Below the pieces are notes generated by a model. The model saw only the letters and a list, made by a program, of their open reading frames with translations. It did not search any database and was not told the DNA's origin. A program made the position numbers and the translations under genes. Of a stretch of 45,826 nucleotides of DNA, positions 1 to 8,023 are shown piece after piece. The stretch covers positions 1-45,826 of the forward strand of contig CASFCH010000022.1 in NCBI GenBank assembly GCA_949293315.1, in the 5' to 3' direction. The stretch is from an uncultured Oscillospiraceae bacterium (GTDB taxonomy: Bacteria; Bacillota; Clostridia; Oscillospirales; Acutalibacteraceae). The stretch's first letter is position 1. Each line of letters begins with the position of its first letter.

Positions 1-923
1 AGATTCAGGTCGATTGCCTTAATGGACAACGTCAACTGTTCGAATTGTGTCTCGTGGAGATACTGCTCGCCTTTGGTTTTCAGATTCGCCGCGACAGTAA
101 CATCGTCAAATTTCACCGTCCGGTACACCCAGCCGAATTGATTCACCGCCTCCTCGTCATAGACATAATCCTTGCCATCGTTGACACTCTCGATTGTCAG
201 ATACCGTTCCAATGCCTCGGGGTCGTCCTCTTCTTTTTCCTGGCGCGCCCCCAAAGGGATGATCGCGGTTGCCACATCCGCGGCGGAAAGCGTCTGTGAG
301 AAGTCGAGTAGATTTTTCCCAAATTCGATCTTCTGCGTGTTCTGCGGCCGGAAGTCGTCATAGGAGGCATAATAGTCAAGATACTTTTTGCCATTCTCTT
401 TCCGCAGTACCAAGTGTCCGCCCAGACGGTCAACCAGTTTATCGTTGATATCGTCGAGCGTCGTCTCCCAGTTTGTATACCGGTATATGCTGTCATTCGG
501 ATCTGTAACAGTCACATTGCCGCAGTAGATTTTCTTTTGATCCTCCACCTGGCTGTTGTGATTGTTGAGCAGTGTTTCCAAAAAGGCGCGCGGTGTCATG
601 TTGTGATACTCTCCAGGGCGCTGGATGCTATCCAGCAGATAGGCAAGCTCGCCCTCGCAGGTAACTGATTTAATGCCGTAGAAGTCAGATTCCTCATCCA
701 ATACACGGCCGCAGAATATCTCCTCTCCATCCTTTAGGACCTGTACCACCGACGTGAGTTTCTTGATTTTTCCATATCCCGGATTATCTGGTGGGATATC
801 AAACTTAAAGCTGCCGGGCGAATTGTCCGACAGCTCGACGACAGGCGATATTAATTCTCTGTGCAGGGAGAGATCATGGATTCTGATCCCATCCAATAAT
901 ACTTGATAGGCTATAACGAACAC
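1..923 (-). CDS. Phage tail-tip / minor structural protein, N-terminal part (cut by window edge)
   Basis: An open frame runs without stops from about 923 off the left edge, giving just over 300 residues. It follows the Dit gene, where Firmicutes siphophages encode the tail-associated (Tal/Gp44-like, prophage endopeptidase tail) protein. The N-terminus (IAYQVLLDG, then LHRELISPVVELSDNSPGSF) and the later segment FGKNLLDFSQTLSAADVATA fit the baseplate-hub fold of that family. The start is unclear. GTG at 923-921 is the first conventional codon but touches the SD-like AGGGGG, while an ATA at 914-912 has ideal spacing and overlaps the Dit stop. Any C-terminal peptidase domain lies outside the window. 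Confidence 0.85.
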   Translation of the reverse strand, partial: MFVIAYQVLLDGIRIHDLSLHRELISPVVELSDNSPGSFKFDIPPDNPGYGKIKKLTSVVQVLKDGEEIFCGRVLDEESDFYGIKSVTCEGELAYLLDSIQRPGEYHNMTPRAFLETLLNNHNSQVEDQKKIYCGNVTVTDPNDSIYRYTNWETTLDDINDKLVDRLGGHLVLRKENGKKYLDYYASYDDFRPQNTQKIEFGKNLLDFSQTLSAADVATAIIPLGARQEKEEDDPEALERYLTIESVNDGKDYVYDEEAVNQFGWVYRTVKFDDVTVAANLKTKGEQYLHETQFEQLTLSIKAIDLN

Positions 924-1606
924 CCCCTAAAATCGATTGCAAAGGTCCCTGCCCCCGTAAACTTCATCTCGTTCTCGCCCGGCCGGATGACAATATTAGG
1001 ATTCTCGTTTTCTCCCTGTTTCAGTGTATAGGTATTACCGCCGAATTCAAGGGATAGGGCGGCGGAACAGGTAATCACCGGCACGACCGGCTCCGCTGTG
1101 CCGATCACATTAATTGTACACGGAGATGACAGGTTCATATACTCACGTATTACTCCAGTCTCAAAACTAAAGGCATCCCAAAGCCAGTCTTCGGCGCTGC
1201 TGGTAATTTCGCATTTATATGGATCTGCATCAACGGTAATAGTAAGATCACCGTATACGTTGTTATCTTTAGTCGATTGTACAGTGATGCGCCCCTCATA
1301 GTAATAAGCGGGGTCGGTATCCAGAGTGACCTTCATCCGCTTTCCGTGGCAGTAGGACGCGATCCGAGCATACAGCACGTGCCACGCCTCCATATCGCAA
1401 TTCGCAGTAAAAGTTAAAGTGATACTCCGATTTGCATAACACACCGTGCCGTTGATCGCCTCCGTCAGATCGAGCACGCCGTTCATCCCCGGTACCTCAA
1501 CAGTTTTCGTCCGGGCGTTGGGCATGGGGATAGAGACTGTTGCCCACATCAGCCCCCAGTCGCGGGACGTGTGTTTTTCTCCGATTGTGATCCCGATCTC
1601 GTTCAC
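911..1606 (-). CDS. Distal tail protein (Dit-like)
   Basis: About 231 residues. It lies directly after the tape measure gene and before the tail-tip gene, the standard place of the distal tail protein that forms the ring at the tail end and the hub of the baseplate. The frame extends further upstream, but GTG at 1606 is preferred: it has GAGGAGG a few bases upstream and overlaps the tape measure stop as GTGA. The N-terminal half (VNEIGITIGEKHTSRDWGLM, then PGMNGVLDLTEA) and the later DPYKCE segment match what is usual for siphovirus Dit N-domains. The protein is short, so it probably lacks carbohydrate-binding insertions. Confidence 0.8.
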   Translation of the reverse strand: MNEIGITIGEKHTSRDWGLMWATVSIPMPNARTKTVEVPGMNGVLDLTEAINGTVCYANRSITLTFTANCDMEAWHVLYARIASYCHGKRMKVTLDTDPAYYYEGRITVQSTKDNNVYGDLTITVDADPYKCEITSSAEDWLWDAFSFETGVIREYMNLSSPCTINVIGTAEPVVPVITCSAALSLEFGGNTYTLKQGENENPNIVIRPGENEMKFTGAGTFAIDFRGCSL

Positions 1607-4600
1607 GCTTTCCCTCCTCTCAAGAGTGCGCGGCGCTGCAACCCCATGTTTCTGTTGACGTACGGGGTGACAACTTCGCCAAGCTGGCGTCCGTCCGCGG
1701 AAAATTCCGCCCGGAGCTCGCCCTCCACGGTCACATCGGCGGCCTCGCATCCCTCCCGGCACGCGCGTGCAATAGCCGACGTGTCCAGCTGGTTGATGAT
1801 CTGCTGCTCCGCCCGGGCCATAATTGCGGACGACATGGACGCCCTCCCCTGCCGGACCGTATCTTCCAGGTAGGCGGCAATGCTGTGGACGTCCAGCCCT
1901 GTTGTGTCGATATGGAACGGCAAAGAAGCCTGCGGGAGTTCGAACCCCTTAATGATTCCCAGGGCAAGCGCCTTCGCTTGATCGATCAATCGTGGTTCCG
2001 CCTTGTCTGTCTCAAGCTCAAAGCCCTGCCAGGTATATTTAGACAGTTTGCGCATGACACGGGAGGGAGATCTGATCTTAAGAATATCCCTAAACTTATT
2101 GATGATACCGTTTGCAATATTGGCCGCTTTTTCCAAGAGACCCGGTTCTGCCTCTTCCATTTCATCAAACAGCGGCTGCATCGCATTTTTCATGGCCTCT
2201 TTCGTTTCTTTCGGCATTGAATCAAACGCCGCAACGATAGCATTCACCGTAGACTGTGTTGAATCTTCCAGTTTGCCACCATACAACTCCGTTTGAGCAG
2301 ACATACCAAGAAGCACGCCCAACTGCTCCTTTTGCTCTTCGCTCATGCCATCGGTGAGTTCGCCCCAAATTTTTGTCATATTTTTTTCATGCTGTATATT
2401 TTCATCAATCTCCATTTGGTTGCGCTGTTGCTCACTCATCAAATTTAGATTTCTGATTTCTTCTAATTTATCATTGTGCCGCTGTGTCTCGCTTTCCAAA
2501 GATGCGTTATTTTTCCCAACCTGGCGGGAATACAGATCCCCCAACTCTGAACGTTCTGCGTAGCCATTGGCATAGGCAGCCGTAATTTCCGATAAGGATG
2601 CTGTGGTAGCGTCAATCTGTTCCTGCTTGTGCTGCATTAACGCATTGTACTCATTGGCATAGGCTTCATTTTGCATATTAGCCTGTTCACCGTACCGCTG
2701 ATTGAGCAAGACAAGTTCATTGGTTGTCTGCTCTTCGATAAGTGCTAATTGTGCGTCCCGTTGCTCCTGAGCTGTTTTAATCCATTCCTGAGCTATTCTT
2801 TCATACTCAGATACAGATCCTTCGAAAGTTTGCGCTTGTGTAAGCGCTTGCTGTTGGATGGCCTGCGATTTCGCCATCTGTATTTCAAGCTCTTGTTCCT
2901 GCAGCTCGTTCAGCTTTTCAAAATACTCATCCAGTTGCTGGATCTCCTCGGCGGTATAATCACGGCGTTCTTCAGTAGCTGCGCGACAAATCGACGTGAT
3001 CCCGTCCTGAACCTCCTGCATGTTATCCTGTAGCCTCTGCTGTTCCTCCGAGGAGGCGAAGAGCGTATCATCAAAGTCGGACAGATGCGATTTTGCAGTA
3101 TCGATCCCCTCGATAAAGTTACTTGCTCCCTCGCCCATGGTCTCAAATGTGTCGGTCAGATTCTTGGTGCTGGTGACGCTGTTATCCAAGCAGACAATCA
3201 GTGTCCCGATTGCCCCGGCTAACACAGTCACTGCCGTGATAGCTGCTCCGATTGGATTTGCACTAATAACAGTATTCCACAGGGCTTGCGCAGCAGTTGC
3301 AAGGCCGATCTTACCTGTTAATGTACCATATGCCAGCTCTTGTAAAGTAAGCGACGCCGTCTTTGTCGCATTACTGGCCGCCTCCGCTGTTGCAGCAGCG
3401 GCAGACTTGGTTGACAGTGCAACATAGATTGTTTCGGCCTTGGCTGCTGCGTCGATTGCCTTAGTCATTGATTTAATATACGTGGACACCTTTTTAGCGA
3501 TCTGCCATCCCTTAAATCCGGCAACAGCAGACGCCACCAGCGGGATCAGCTTATCCAGGTTTTCGCCCAAAAAATCTACCGCGTCCGCAACGACCGGTAA
3601 AACGGCCTTTGCAATCTTTGAAAGTATCTGGGAAAGATCGGTGAACAACGATCCGACTGTCTGAACAGCCTTTTTTAGTCCGCCGCTTTGCAGGGACTGG
3701 ACAATATCCTTAATAAATCCATAGACTGCATCCGCCACCTCCTTGACGGCGGGTGTGATTCCCTGAAACGCCTCTTTAAAAACATCGATGACTGGCATGA
3801 TCGACGGTCCAATATCCTGGATGATTGTCCCGATCGCGGACGCCGCTTTCCCGAGTGCTTCCTCAGCCATAGTGCCGATCCCAGCGATCATCTCCCGCAG
3901 GGTGGGCAGATTGATGGATTGCAGTCCGTTATCGATGGCGTCGATAATCCCGAGCATCCCGCGTGTGACGGCGGCCTTCATATTGTCCATAGTCCCCTGC
4001 CAGGATGCGCCCGCTTCTTTAGCCGCACCGGCAATCTTCTGGACGCCACCCGCTCCGGTTGCCATGGCATTTGTGACGGTGTCGATAAACTGATTGGCAC
4101 TAATTTCTCCATGAGAAAGCGCGTCCTGTACATCGGCGGAGGATTGCCCTGTCACTTTGGCATACATCCCGACCGCATCAATTCCGGCGTCGAACAGGCG
4201 GTCGAGCTGATCCATCTCTACCGTGCCCTTCGTGCGCATCTTGGCAAGGGCGTCTGTCACGTTTTCGAACTGCTCGTTTGTGCCCTTGCCGTAAAATGCG
4301 ACTGCATCGGCCCAGGTCGCCACCTGCTCCGTCGCCTTGCTCATATCCATCCCGCGCGTAACAAAATTCTGCGTGGCCTTAGCCGCCACGTCAAGCCCGT
4401 AGGCCGTCCCCTTGGTGGTCGCTTTCAGCTCCTCCAGCGCCCGATCTGCCGCCTGAGCATCTCCGGTCATGGCGGACATGGTGCGGTCAAACTGTTCCAT
4501 CGTATCGCTGCGGTTAAAGGCGGATTGCAGGGAAGATGACAGCGTACCGACCGCTGCAGACACCAGTTTGACAACACCGAGTGCACTGGCAATCCCTTTA

Positions 4601-4686
4601 ATGCTATTTGTGATACTGCTGACGCCCTTTTTCACCCCGCTGCCGTCCAATCGGGTATCAATGCGTATGGTTCCATCTGCAGCCAA
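1603..4686 (-). CDS. Tail tape measure protein
   Basis: 1027 residues, the longest gene in the tail module. The tape measure sets tail length and is ejected with the DNA. The N-terminal 220 residues form a typical tape-measure domain with a Gly/Ala-rich helix near 30-50 and the segment around TRGMDMSKATEQVATWADAV. A hydrophobic stretch near 470-500 (NPIGAAITAVTVLAGAIGTL) is a likely membrane segment. The middle (about 560-780) is a long Gln/Glu-rich coiled coil. The C-terminus has the common IRSPSRVM motif. It starts at ATG 4686 with AGGAGG upstream. Two terminators lie between this gene and the upstream lipoprotein gene, so its transcription needs read-through or antitermination. Confidence 0.95.
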   Translation of the reverse strand: MAADGTIRIDTRLDGSGVKKGVSSITNSIKGIASALGVVKLVSAAVGTLSSSLQSAFNRSDTMEQFDRTMSAMTGDAQAADRALEELKATTKGTAYGLDVAAKATQNFVTRGMDMSKATEQVATWADAVAFYGKGTNEQFENVTDALAKMRTKGTVEMDQLDRLFDAGIDAVGMYAKVTGQSSADVQDALSHGEISANQFIDTVTNAMATGAGGVQKIAGAAKEAGASWQGTMDNMKAAVTRGMLGIIDAIDNGLQSINLPTLREMIAGIGTMAEEALGKAASAIGTIIQDIGPSIMPVIDVFKEAFQGITPAVKEVADAVYGFIKDIVQSLQSGGLKKAVQTVGSLFTDLSQILSKIAKAVLPVVADAVDFLGENLDKLIPLVASAVAGFKGWQIAKKVSTYIKSMTKAIDAAAKAETIYVALSTKSAAAATAEAASNATKTASLTLQELAYGTLTGKIGLATAAQALWNTVISANPIGAAITAVTVLAGAIGTLIVCLDNSVTSTKNLTDTFETMGEGASNFIEGIDTAKSHLSDFDDTLFASSEEQQRLQDNMQEVQDGITSICRAATEERRDYTAEEIQQLDEYFEKLNELQEQELEIQMAKSQAIQQQALTQAQTFEGSVSEYERIAQEWIKTAQEQRDAQLALIEEQTTNELVLLNQRYGEQANMQNEAYANEYNALMQHKQEQIDATTASLSEITAAYANGYAERSELGDLYSRQVGKNNASLESETQRHNDKLEEIRNLNLMSEQQRNQMEIDENIQHEKNMTKIWGELTDGMSEEQKEQLGVLLGMSAQTELYGGKLEDSTQSTVNAIVAAFDSMPKETKEAMKNAMQPLFDEMEEAEPGLLEKAANIANGIINKFRDILKIRSPSRVMRKLSKYTWQGFELETDKAEPRLIDQAKALALGIIKGFELPQASLPFHIDTTGLDVHSIAAYLEDTVRQGRASMSSAIMARAEQQIINQLDTSAIARACREGCEAADVTVEGELRAEFSADGRQLGEVVTPYVNRNMGLQRRALLRGGKA

Positions 4687-4718
4687 ACAAAGCCCTCCTT
4701 TTTCTAAAAATGAGTATC

Positions 4719-4747
4719 AAAAAAGCACCCACCTTCAGGCGGGTGCC
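4719..4747 (-). terminator. Intrinsic terminator 2 downstream of the lipoprotein moron
   Basis: On the minus strand a GC-rich stem (GCACCC / GGGTGC with two further pairs and one mismatch) is followed by a run of six T. It is the second of two similar hairpins in the 113 bp between the lipoprotein gene and the tape measure gene. Confidence 0.75.
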
Positions 4748-4773
4748 ATTAGGATTTTTAAATTTTTACATCG

Positions 4774-4795
4774 AAAAAGCACCCCGGAGGGTGCT
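4774..4795 (-). terminator. Intrinsic terminator 1 downstream of the lipoprotein moron
   Basis: On the minus strand a perfect 7-bp stem AGCACCC / GGGTGCT with a four-base loop is followed by T residues. It starts right after the lipoprotein stop codon and closes the moron transcript. Its stem sequence is nearly the same as the next hairpin's, so the pair may be a local duplication. Confidence 0.8.
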
Positions 4796-4799
4796 AAAC

Positions 4800-5669
4800 T
4801 CAATTCACCTCAATCATATCAACGCGAATACACGGATCGCCTTCTAATTCTGATAAACTTCCGTAGGCGGTAATATCATCGCCCGGATTAAACATGATTG
4901 GTGAATAAGTAAAACTATACACTAATTTGTATTGATTTCCATCTTCTCCCATCAGCTCGATATTAGCAAATGCCGCAACTCCAGGAGCTTCACGTTCAAA
5001 AGAAATTATTTTACCCAAAAGAACGACTTTAGTACCCGTATTCATCGCTGGAGACTGATATGCACTGTAAGACACTGGTTGATATTGAGACTTGTCTATA
5101 TCCTCCCATATCGAATTCTTATCCTGCATAAAAAGTCGAGGGCTATGAGAATTGTTCGGATACTCAATAAACACCAAGTAATTACCGCATTCGATTATTT
5201 TGCTATATTCTCCTACTTTTACTGTGTTTACAAACTCTTGTGTTTGAGCTTGCGCTGCTTTTATATCTTTCCCATTATATGCAACAATTAACGCAGCGAT
5301 AAAATTGCGCACAAGAGAACTGTCATCTGGTATAGAGAAGGACATATCTGGAGATAAATCTTCTGAATCCAAAAAATTTAATTTACATTCCGAGTCCGGA
5401 TTTTCCGTTGAGCGAATAGGTATTACATATCCTTCTCCTACCACGTTCTTCGTTTTTTCGGGAATTCCAATCGAGAGCGGAATGTTGTTCTCTTCACAAC
5501 TTGCGCTTAGACTATCAACCAATATTTGCATTGATTTGGGAAAACTATCAGCCTTATCCGTAGTAATCTCGTCTATTATCACATATTCGGAAGAACCAGC
5601 CGCGCACCCTGCAAGCACTCCCAGACAAAGAACCAGCACCAGCACAGCGCTCAAGATCTTTTTCGCCAT
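4800..5669 (-). CDS. Lipoprotein, candidate superinfection-exclusion moron
   Basis: 289 residues. The N-terminus is a lipoprotein signal: MAKK, a hydrophobic core, then lipobox LAGC with Cys about 22. The mature protein has no family I recognise with certainty. Its last ~75 residues (from KVVLLGKIISFE to IRVDMIEVN) resemble OB-fold, tRNA_anti-like domains of clostridial lipoproteins. ATG at 5669 is preferred over the GTG one codon upstream because of spacing to GGGGGAAG. The gene is AT-richer than its phage neighbours. It follows a membrane protein gene under a visible promoter and ends at two terminators, so it is probably made in the lysogen. A surface role such as blocking DNA entry by related phages is inferred from its place next to the tape measure gene. 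Confidence 0.8.
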   Translation of the reverse strand: MAKKILSAVLVLVLCLGVLAGCAAGSSEYVIIDEITTDKADSFPKSMQILVDSLSASCEENNIPLSIGIPEKTKNVVGEGYVIPIRSTENPDSECKLNFLDSEDLSPDMSFSIPDDSSLVRNFIAALIVAYNGKDIKAAQAQTQEFVNTVKVGEYSKIIECGNYLVFIEYPNNSHSPRLFMQDKNSIWEDIDKSQYQPVSYSAYQSPAMNTGTKVVLLGKIISFEREAPGVAAFANIELMGEDGNQYKLVYSFTYSPIMFNPGDDITAYGSLSELEGDPCIRVDMIEVN

Positions 5670-5681
5670 CACTCTTCCCCC
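5658..5681 (-). repeat. 24-bp direct repeat, copy 2, over the lipoprotein ribosome site and start
   Basis: These 24 bases are identical to 6028-6051. They contain the GGGGGAAGA ribosome site, the GTG-ATG start pair and the codons for Ala-Lys-Lys. Confidence 0.9.
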
Positions 5682-5685
5682 ATTA

Positions 5686-6039
5686 TTACTTTTTTGTCGC
5701 TAAAACCATTACCCCAGAAACAAGATACATAACAGAATTGATAATGCTTAATGGCATTGTTAAGATCGCAAATCCGCTCAAACCACCAGCAATTGTCATA
5801 AAACCAAGAAAACAGATTCCGGGAATAGACACTATCATGAGAATACCAGAGGCAATTTTATGTTTGTCAACCAAGAGGCATCCAATAAAACCAGTAACAA
5901 TAAATGGGACACACAAACCAAGTATCAGCAGAAAAACCTTGTAGTCTTCTCCGGGAGCCATTAGCCCCGACATCATAAATAGCAAAACAATAAAAACACT
6001 AATCCCGCAACTGATCCATCCTAAAACCTTTTTCGCCAT
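5686..6039 (-). CDS. Small membrane protein with four predicted helices, first gene of the lipoprotein moron
   Basis: 117 residues from the ATG at 6039; a GTG lies one codon upstream. It is almost wholly hydrophobic, with about four membrane segments: VLGWISCGISVFIVLLFMMS, VFLLILGLCVPFIVTGFIGC, GILMIVSIPGICFLGFMTIA and LSIINSVMYLVSGVMVLA. I do not recognise a family. It lies 16 bp upstream of the lipoprotein gene and shares with it an identical 24-bp translation start region, so the two proteins are likely made at similar rates and may act together at the membrane. Its promoter overlaps the end of the upstream Gp15-like gene. Confidence 0.8.
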   Translation of the reverse strand: MAKKVLGWISCGISVFIVLLFMMSGLMAPGEDYKVFLLILGLCVPFIVTGFIGCLLVDKHKIASGILMIVSIPGICFLGFMTIAGGLSGFAILTMPLSIINSVMYLVSGVMVLATKK

Positions 6040-6051
6040 CACTCTTCCCCC
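6028..6051 (-). repeat. 24-bp direct repeat, copy 1, over the membrane protein ribosome site and start
   Basis: Identical to 5658-5681. It covers the ribosome site, start codons and first three codons of the small membrane protein gene. Confidence 0.9.
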
Positions 6052-6072
6052 TAACCCGTGACTGATATAAAC

Positions 6073-6101
6073 ATCATATCACACACCATTGATTGTTTCA
6101 A
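6073..6101 (-). promoter_or_regulatory. Sigma-70-type promoter of the lipoprotein moron
   Basis: On the minus strand, TTGAAA (6101-6096) and TATGAT (6078-6073) are separated by exactly 17 bases. The promoter overlaps the last codons and stop of the Gp15-like gene and lies about 35 bp upstream of the membrane protein start. It would allow expression independent of the late operon. Confidence 0.75.
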
Positions 6102-6687
6102 GCACTTTCGACACATCTCCACCGTTGAGTAGCGCCTCATCGATGGCGGAGAGTTTGTCGCGCTCGGACTTAGGGGCAGGGATGGCAAATTCTTTTTGCT
6201 TTTTCCGGTAGAACTTCAGCTCCTCGCCCTTGAGCTTGGAGAGGTCTGCCGCACGGTAGCTCATGATCTTACAGATCATATTATCCTCCTTGAGGGCGGA
6301 GAACAGCGCGCGGAACACCCACCAGTGCAGGCGTTCACGCGTCAGGTCAATCCCATAGTCCGAACGGAAAGCGGCGTAGATATAGGCGGCGTCGTAGTTA
6401 AAATCATAGATGCGCTTTGCACTGACGAGCCCGCCCTTTTTCGTATCGCGGCGGGATTCCGACCCGCCGGAGTAAAACCAGCGGATGGCCGTCAAGGCCT
6501 CGCGGATGTCCTCCGGCGGGTCGGGAAAATACAGATTTACGGCCAGACCGGCCTTTTCGTTCTCCGGGATCTCCTCATCGGATGCCAGCAGTTCAAACTT
6601 GATGCCGGTGGTAAAGTCCGTATCAATCGGGTAAAACCGCCCGCCGATTCCCACTTCATCCGGCAACGCATCCGTTAACAGGTTCAT
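6079..6687 (-). CDS. Gp15-family tail assembly protein
   Basis: 202 residues matching the bacteriophage Gp15 family by its typical features: MNLLTDALPDEV at the start, the GIKFELL segment, a central WFYSG motif, the tryptophan-containing HWWVFRALFSAL segment, and the C-terminal IMSYRAADLSKLKGEELKFY. These proteins sit between the major tail protein and the tape measure gene and take the place of the lambda gpG/gpGT tail assembly chaperones. The start overlaps the stop of the upstream gene (ATGA), showing translational coupling. I see no obvious slippery site joining the two frames. Confidence 0.85.
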   Translation of the reverse strand: MNLLTDALPDEVGIGGRFYPIDTDFTTGIKFELLASDEEIPENEKAGLAVNLYFPDPPEDIREALTAIRWFYSGGSESRRDTKKGGLVSAKRIYDFNYDAAYIYAAFRSDYGIDLTRERLHWWVFRALFSALKEDNMICKIMSYRAADLSKLKGEELKFYRKKQKEFAIPAPKSERDKLSAIDEALLNGGDVSKVLETINGV

Positions 6688-7046
6688 TTCTTCGCCGCCC
6701 TGCGGATCTGCCGGTTCGGAAGGTACTGACGGATTTTGTCATTGACCACCTGAACCTGATTTTCGTTCATAAAGCCTCGCAGCTGAGCCATAGCGTCCAT
6801 GCAGGTTAGCATGTCGCACTCATCCCCGAAAATGGCGCGATCCGTGCCAAAAATATCGTTGAAACAGGAGAGGACAGCCTTGCATGTGCGCTCAACGATC
6901 TCTCCCCAATCAAGGGAGGATTCCTCGTTGCTGATCTCCTCCATTTTTGCATCAACCGCTTTGATCGCCTCTGACACGCGGCGCGCTGTCTTGGGTTCAA
7001 AGATATTCAGCTCGCCCTCCCAGTTGAGAATCTTAATCCTGGCCAT
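6684..7046 (-). CDS. Phage tail assembly protein upstream of Gp15 (DUF6673-like)
   Basis: 120 residues, mostly helical and charged, with an N-terminal beta-like segment IKILNWEGELNIF and a basic C-terminus (RQIRRAAKK). It lies between the major tail protein and the Gp15-like protein and is coupled to the latter by a 4-bp overlap. This is the usual place of the first tail assembly chaperone. The family assignment is by position and general look and is less certain than for its neighbour. Confidence 0.7.
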   Translation of the reverse strand: MARIKILNWEGELNIFEPKTARRVSEAIKAVDAKMEEISNEESSLDWGEIVERTCKAVLSCFNDIFGTDRAIFGDECDMLTCMDAMAQLRGFMNENQVQVVNDKIRQYLPNRQIRRAAKK

Positions 7047-7060
7047 AAATCATTCCTCCC

Positions 7061-7594
7061 TTATTTCGCCTGTACTTTAGCCGAGGCCTTCATCAACGCA
7101 GCTGCGCCCGCCTCCGTGAAAGTCTTTGTCTGCGTGTTGAATTCGCCCTCGACCGGATCGGATACGCCCAGGAAATCACCGTTGACGCCCATCTCGCCGT
7201 CATTATCCGGCATCTCGGAGACGGCGATCGCCACAGTGCGCTTCCGTGCGTGGAATGTGTTCTGTTTCTCTGCGACAGGTTCGTCAAGATCGGCCTGGAT
7301 ATAATCCGTCTCGGCATCACCGCCGGTCTTCAACCTTTTGGCAATATCCAGAATAAATTCAAGCGCCTTTTCGCTCCTGATCTGGTCGGCCTCGAAGGCA
7401 GCGCTCCACTCGTAGCCTGTAACACTCTGGCGGGCGCTGTCCATGTTGATATAGCGCTTGCTGGAGGTTGTTGCAGACGGCGATTCGTTCAGCGCTGTAA
7501 AGCCCGTACCGCAGAGTGCATACTCCTCTGTGTCCGTGCCAACATTGATATAGTCGGCCTCCATTTTTCTTTTGCGTACACCTGTATCTGCCAT
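7061..7594 (-). CDS. Major tail protein
   Basis: About 177 residues, started at the ATG at 7594 with AAGGAT upstream; a TTG two codons before is less likely. The protein (MADTGVRKR, then GTGFTALNESPSATTSSKRY) has the beta-rich, Thr/Ser-containing character of phage tail tube proteins of the Gp15/minor-capsid type of Firmicutes phages. Gene order (tail terminator, then this, then two assembly proteins and tape measure) supports the tail tube subunit. I see no added Ig-like domain. Confidence 0.85.
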   Translation of the reverse strand: MADTGVRKRKMEADYINVGTDTEEYALCGTGFTALNESPSATTSSKRYINMDSARQSVTGYEWSAAFEADQIRSEKALEFILDIAKRLKTGGDAETDYIQADLDEPVAEKQNTFHARKRTVAIAVSEMPDNDGEMGVNGDFLGVSDPVEGEFNTQTKTFTEAGAAALMKASAKVQAK

Positions 7595-7600
7595 GTTCAA

Positions 7601-8023
7601 TCATCCTTTCTGCCGGTAGACAAGTCGGCACTGTATTTGATATTTCCCCGCCTGGGGAGAAGTTGTGAATAAATAGCCTGTTGTTTGCGCCTCGATTTTG
7701 AGGGGCGTTTTCCCCTCGGGAAGAACTGGAAAAACGCCATGATCCGAATTGTTCTCCAGCCACTCCGAGAGCTGCTCATAAAATCCGCTGTTTGCAAGAT
7801 TCTGCAAAGTATCCGGCCCGTAATCGTTCACGCTGCGGATCACAAACAGGTACTGCCGTTGGGTGTCCCCATTCACATACCGCTTGATAACCTCTGTTGC
7901 AGGGGTGGTATCGATCGAATACTCCACGCCCCGTTCCGGCAGATAGTCGATATTGATCCGGCTACCGTCCATCAGCGGGCAGGTCAAAAAATAATCCCTC
8001 AGGGCTTGCATGATCGTTGTCAT
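7601..8023 (-). CDS. Minor capsid / tail terminator-like protein (Minor_capsid_3-like)
   Basis: 140 residues. The features MQALRDYFLTCPLM, the GVEYSIDTTPATEVIKRYV segment, the central RQYLFVIRSV and YGPDTLQNLANSGFYEQLSE, and the C-terminal YQIQCRLVY match the phage minor capsid / tail terminator family found just before the major tail gene. It probably caps the tail tube or forms part of the neck. The start overlaps the previous stop by 4 bp (ATGA). Confidence 0.8.
   Translation of the reverse strand: MTTIMQALRDYFLTCPLMDGSRINIDYLPERGVEYSIDTTPATEVIKRYVNGDTQRQYLFVIRSVNDYGPDTLQNLANSGFYEQLSEWLENNSDHGVFPVLPEGKTPLKIEAQTTGYLFTTSPQAGKYQIQCRLVYRQKG

Noticed and set aside
3688-4539. Long plus-strand open frame opposite the tape measure gene (283 codons)
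   Set aside because: It lies wholly antisense to a clear tape measure gene, has no ribosome site, and its protein has no recognisable pattern.
6660-6700. Programmed frameshift joining the two tail assembly genes, as in lambda G/GT
   Set aside because: The genes meet with an ATGA overlap and I see no slippery heptamer; separate products fit the Gp15 family.
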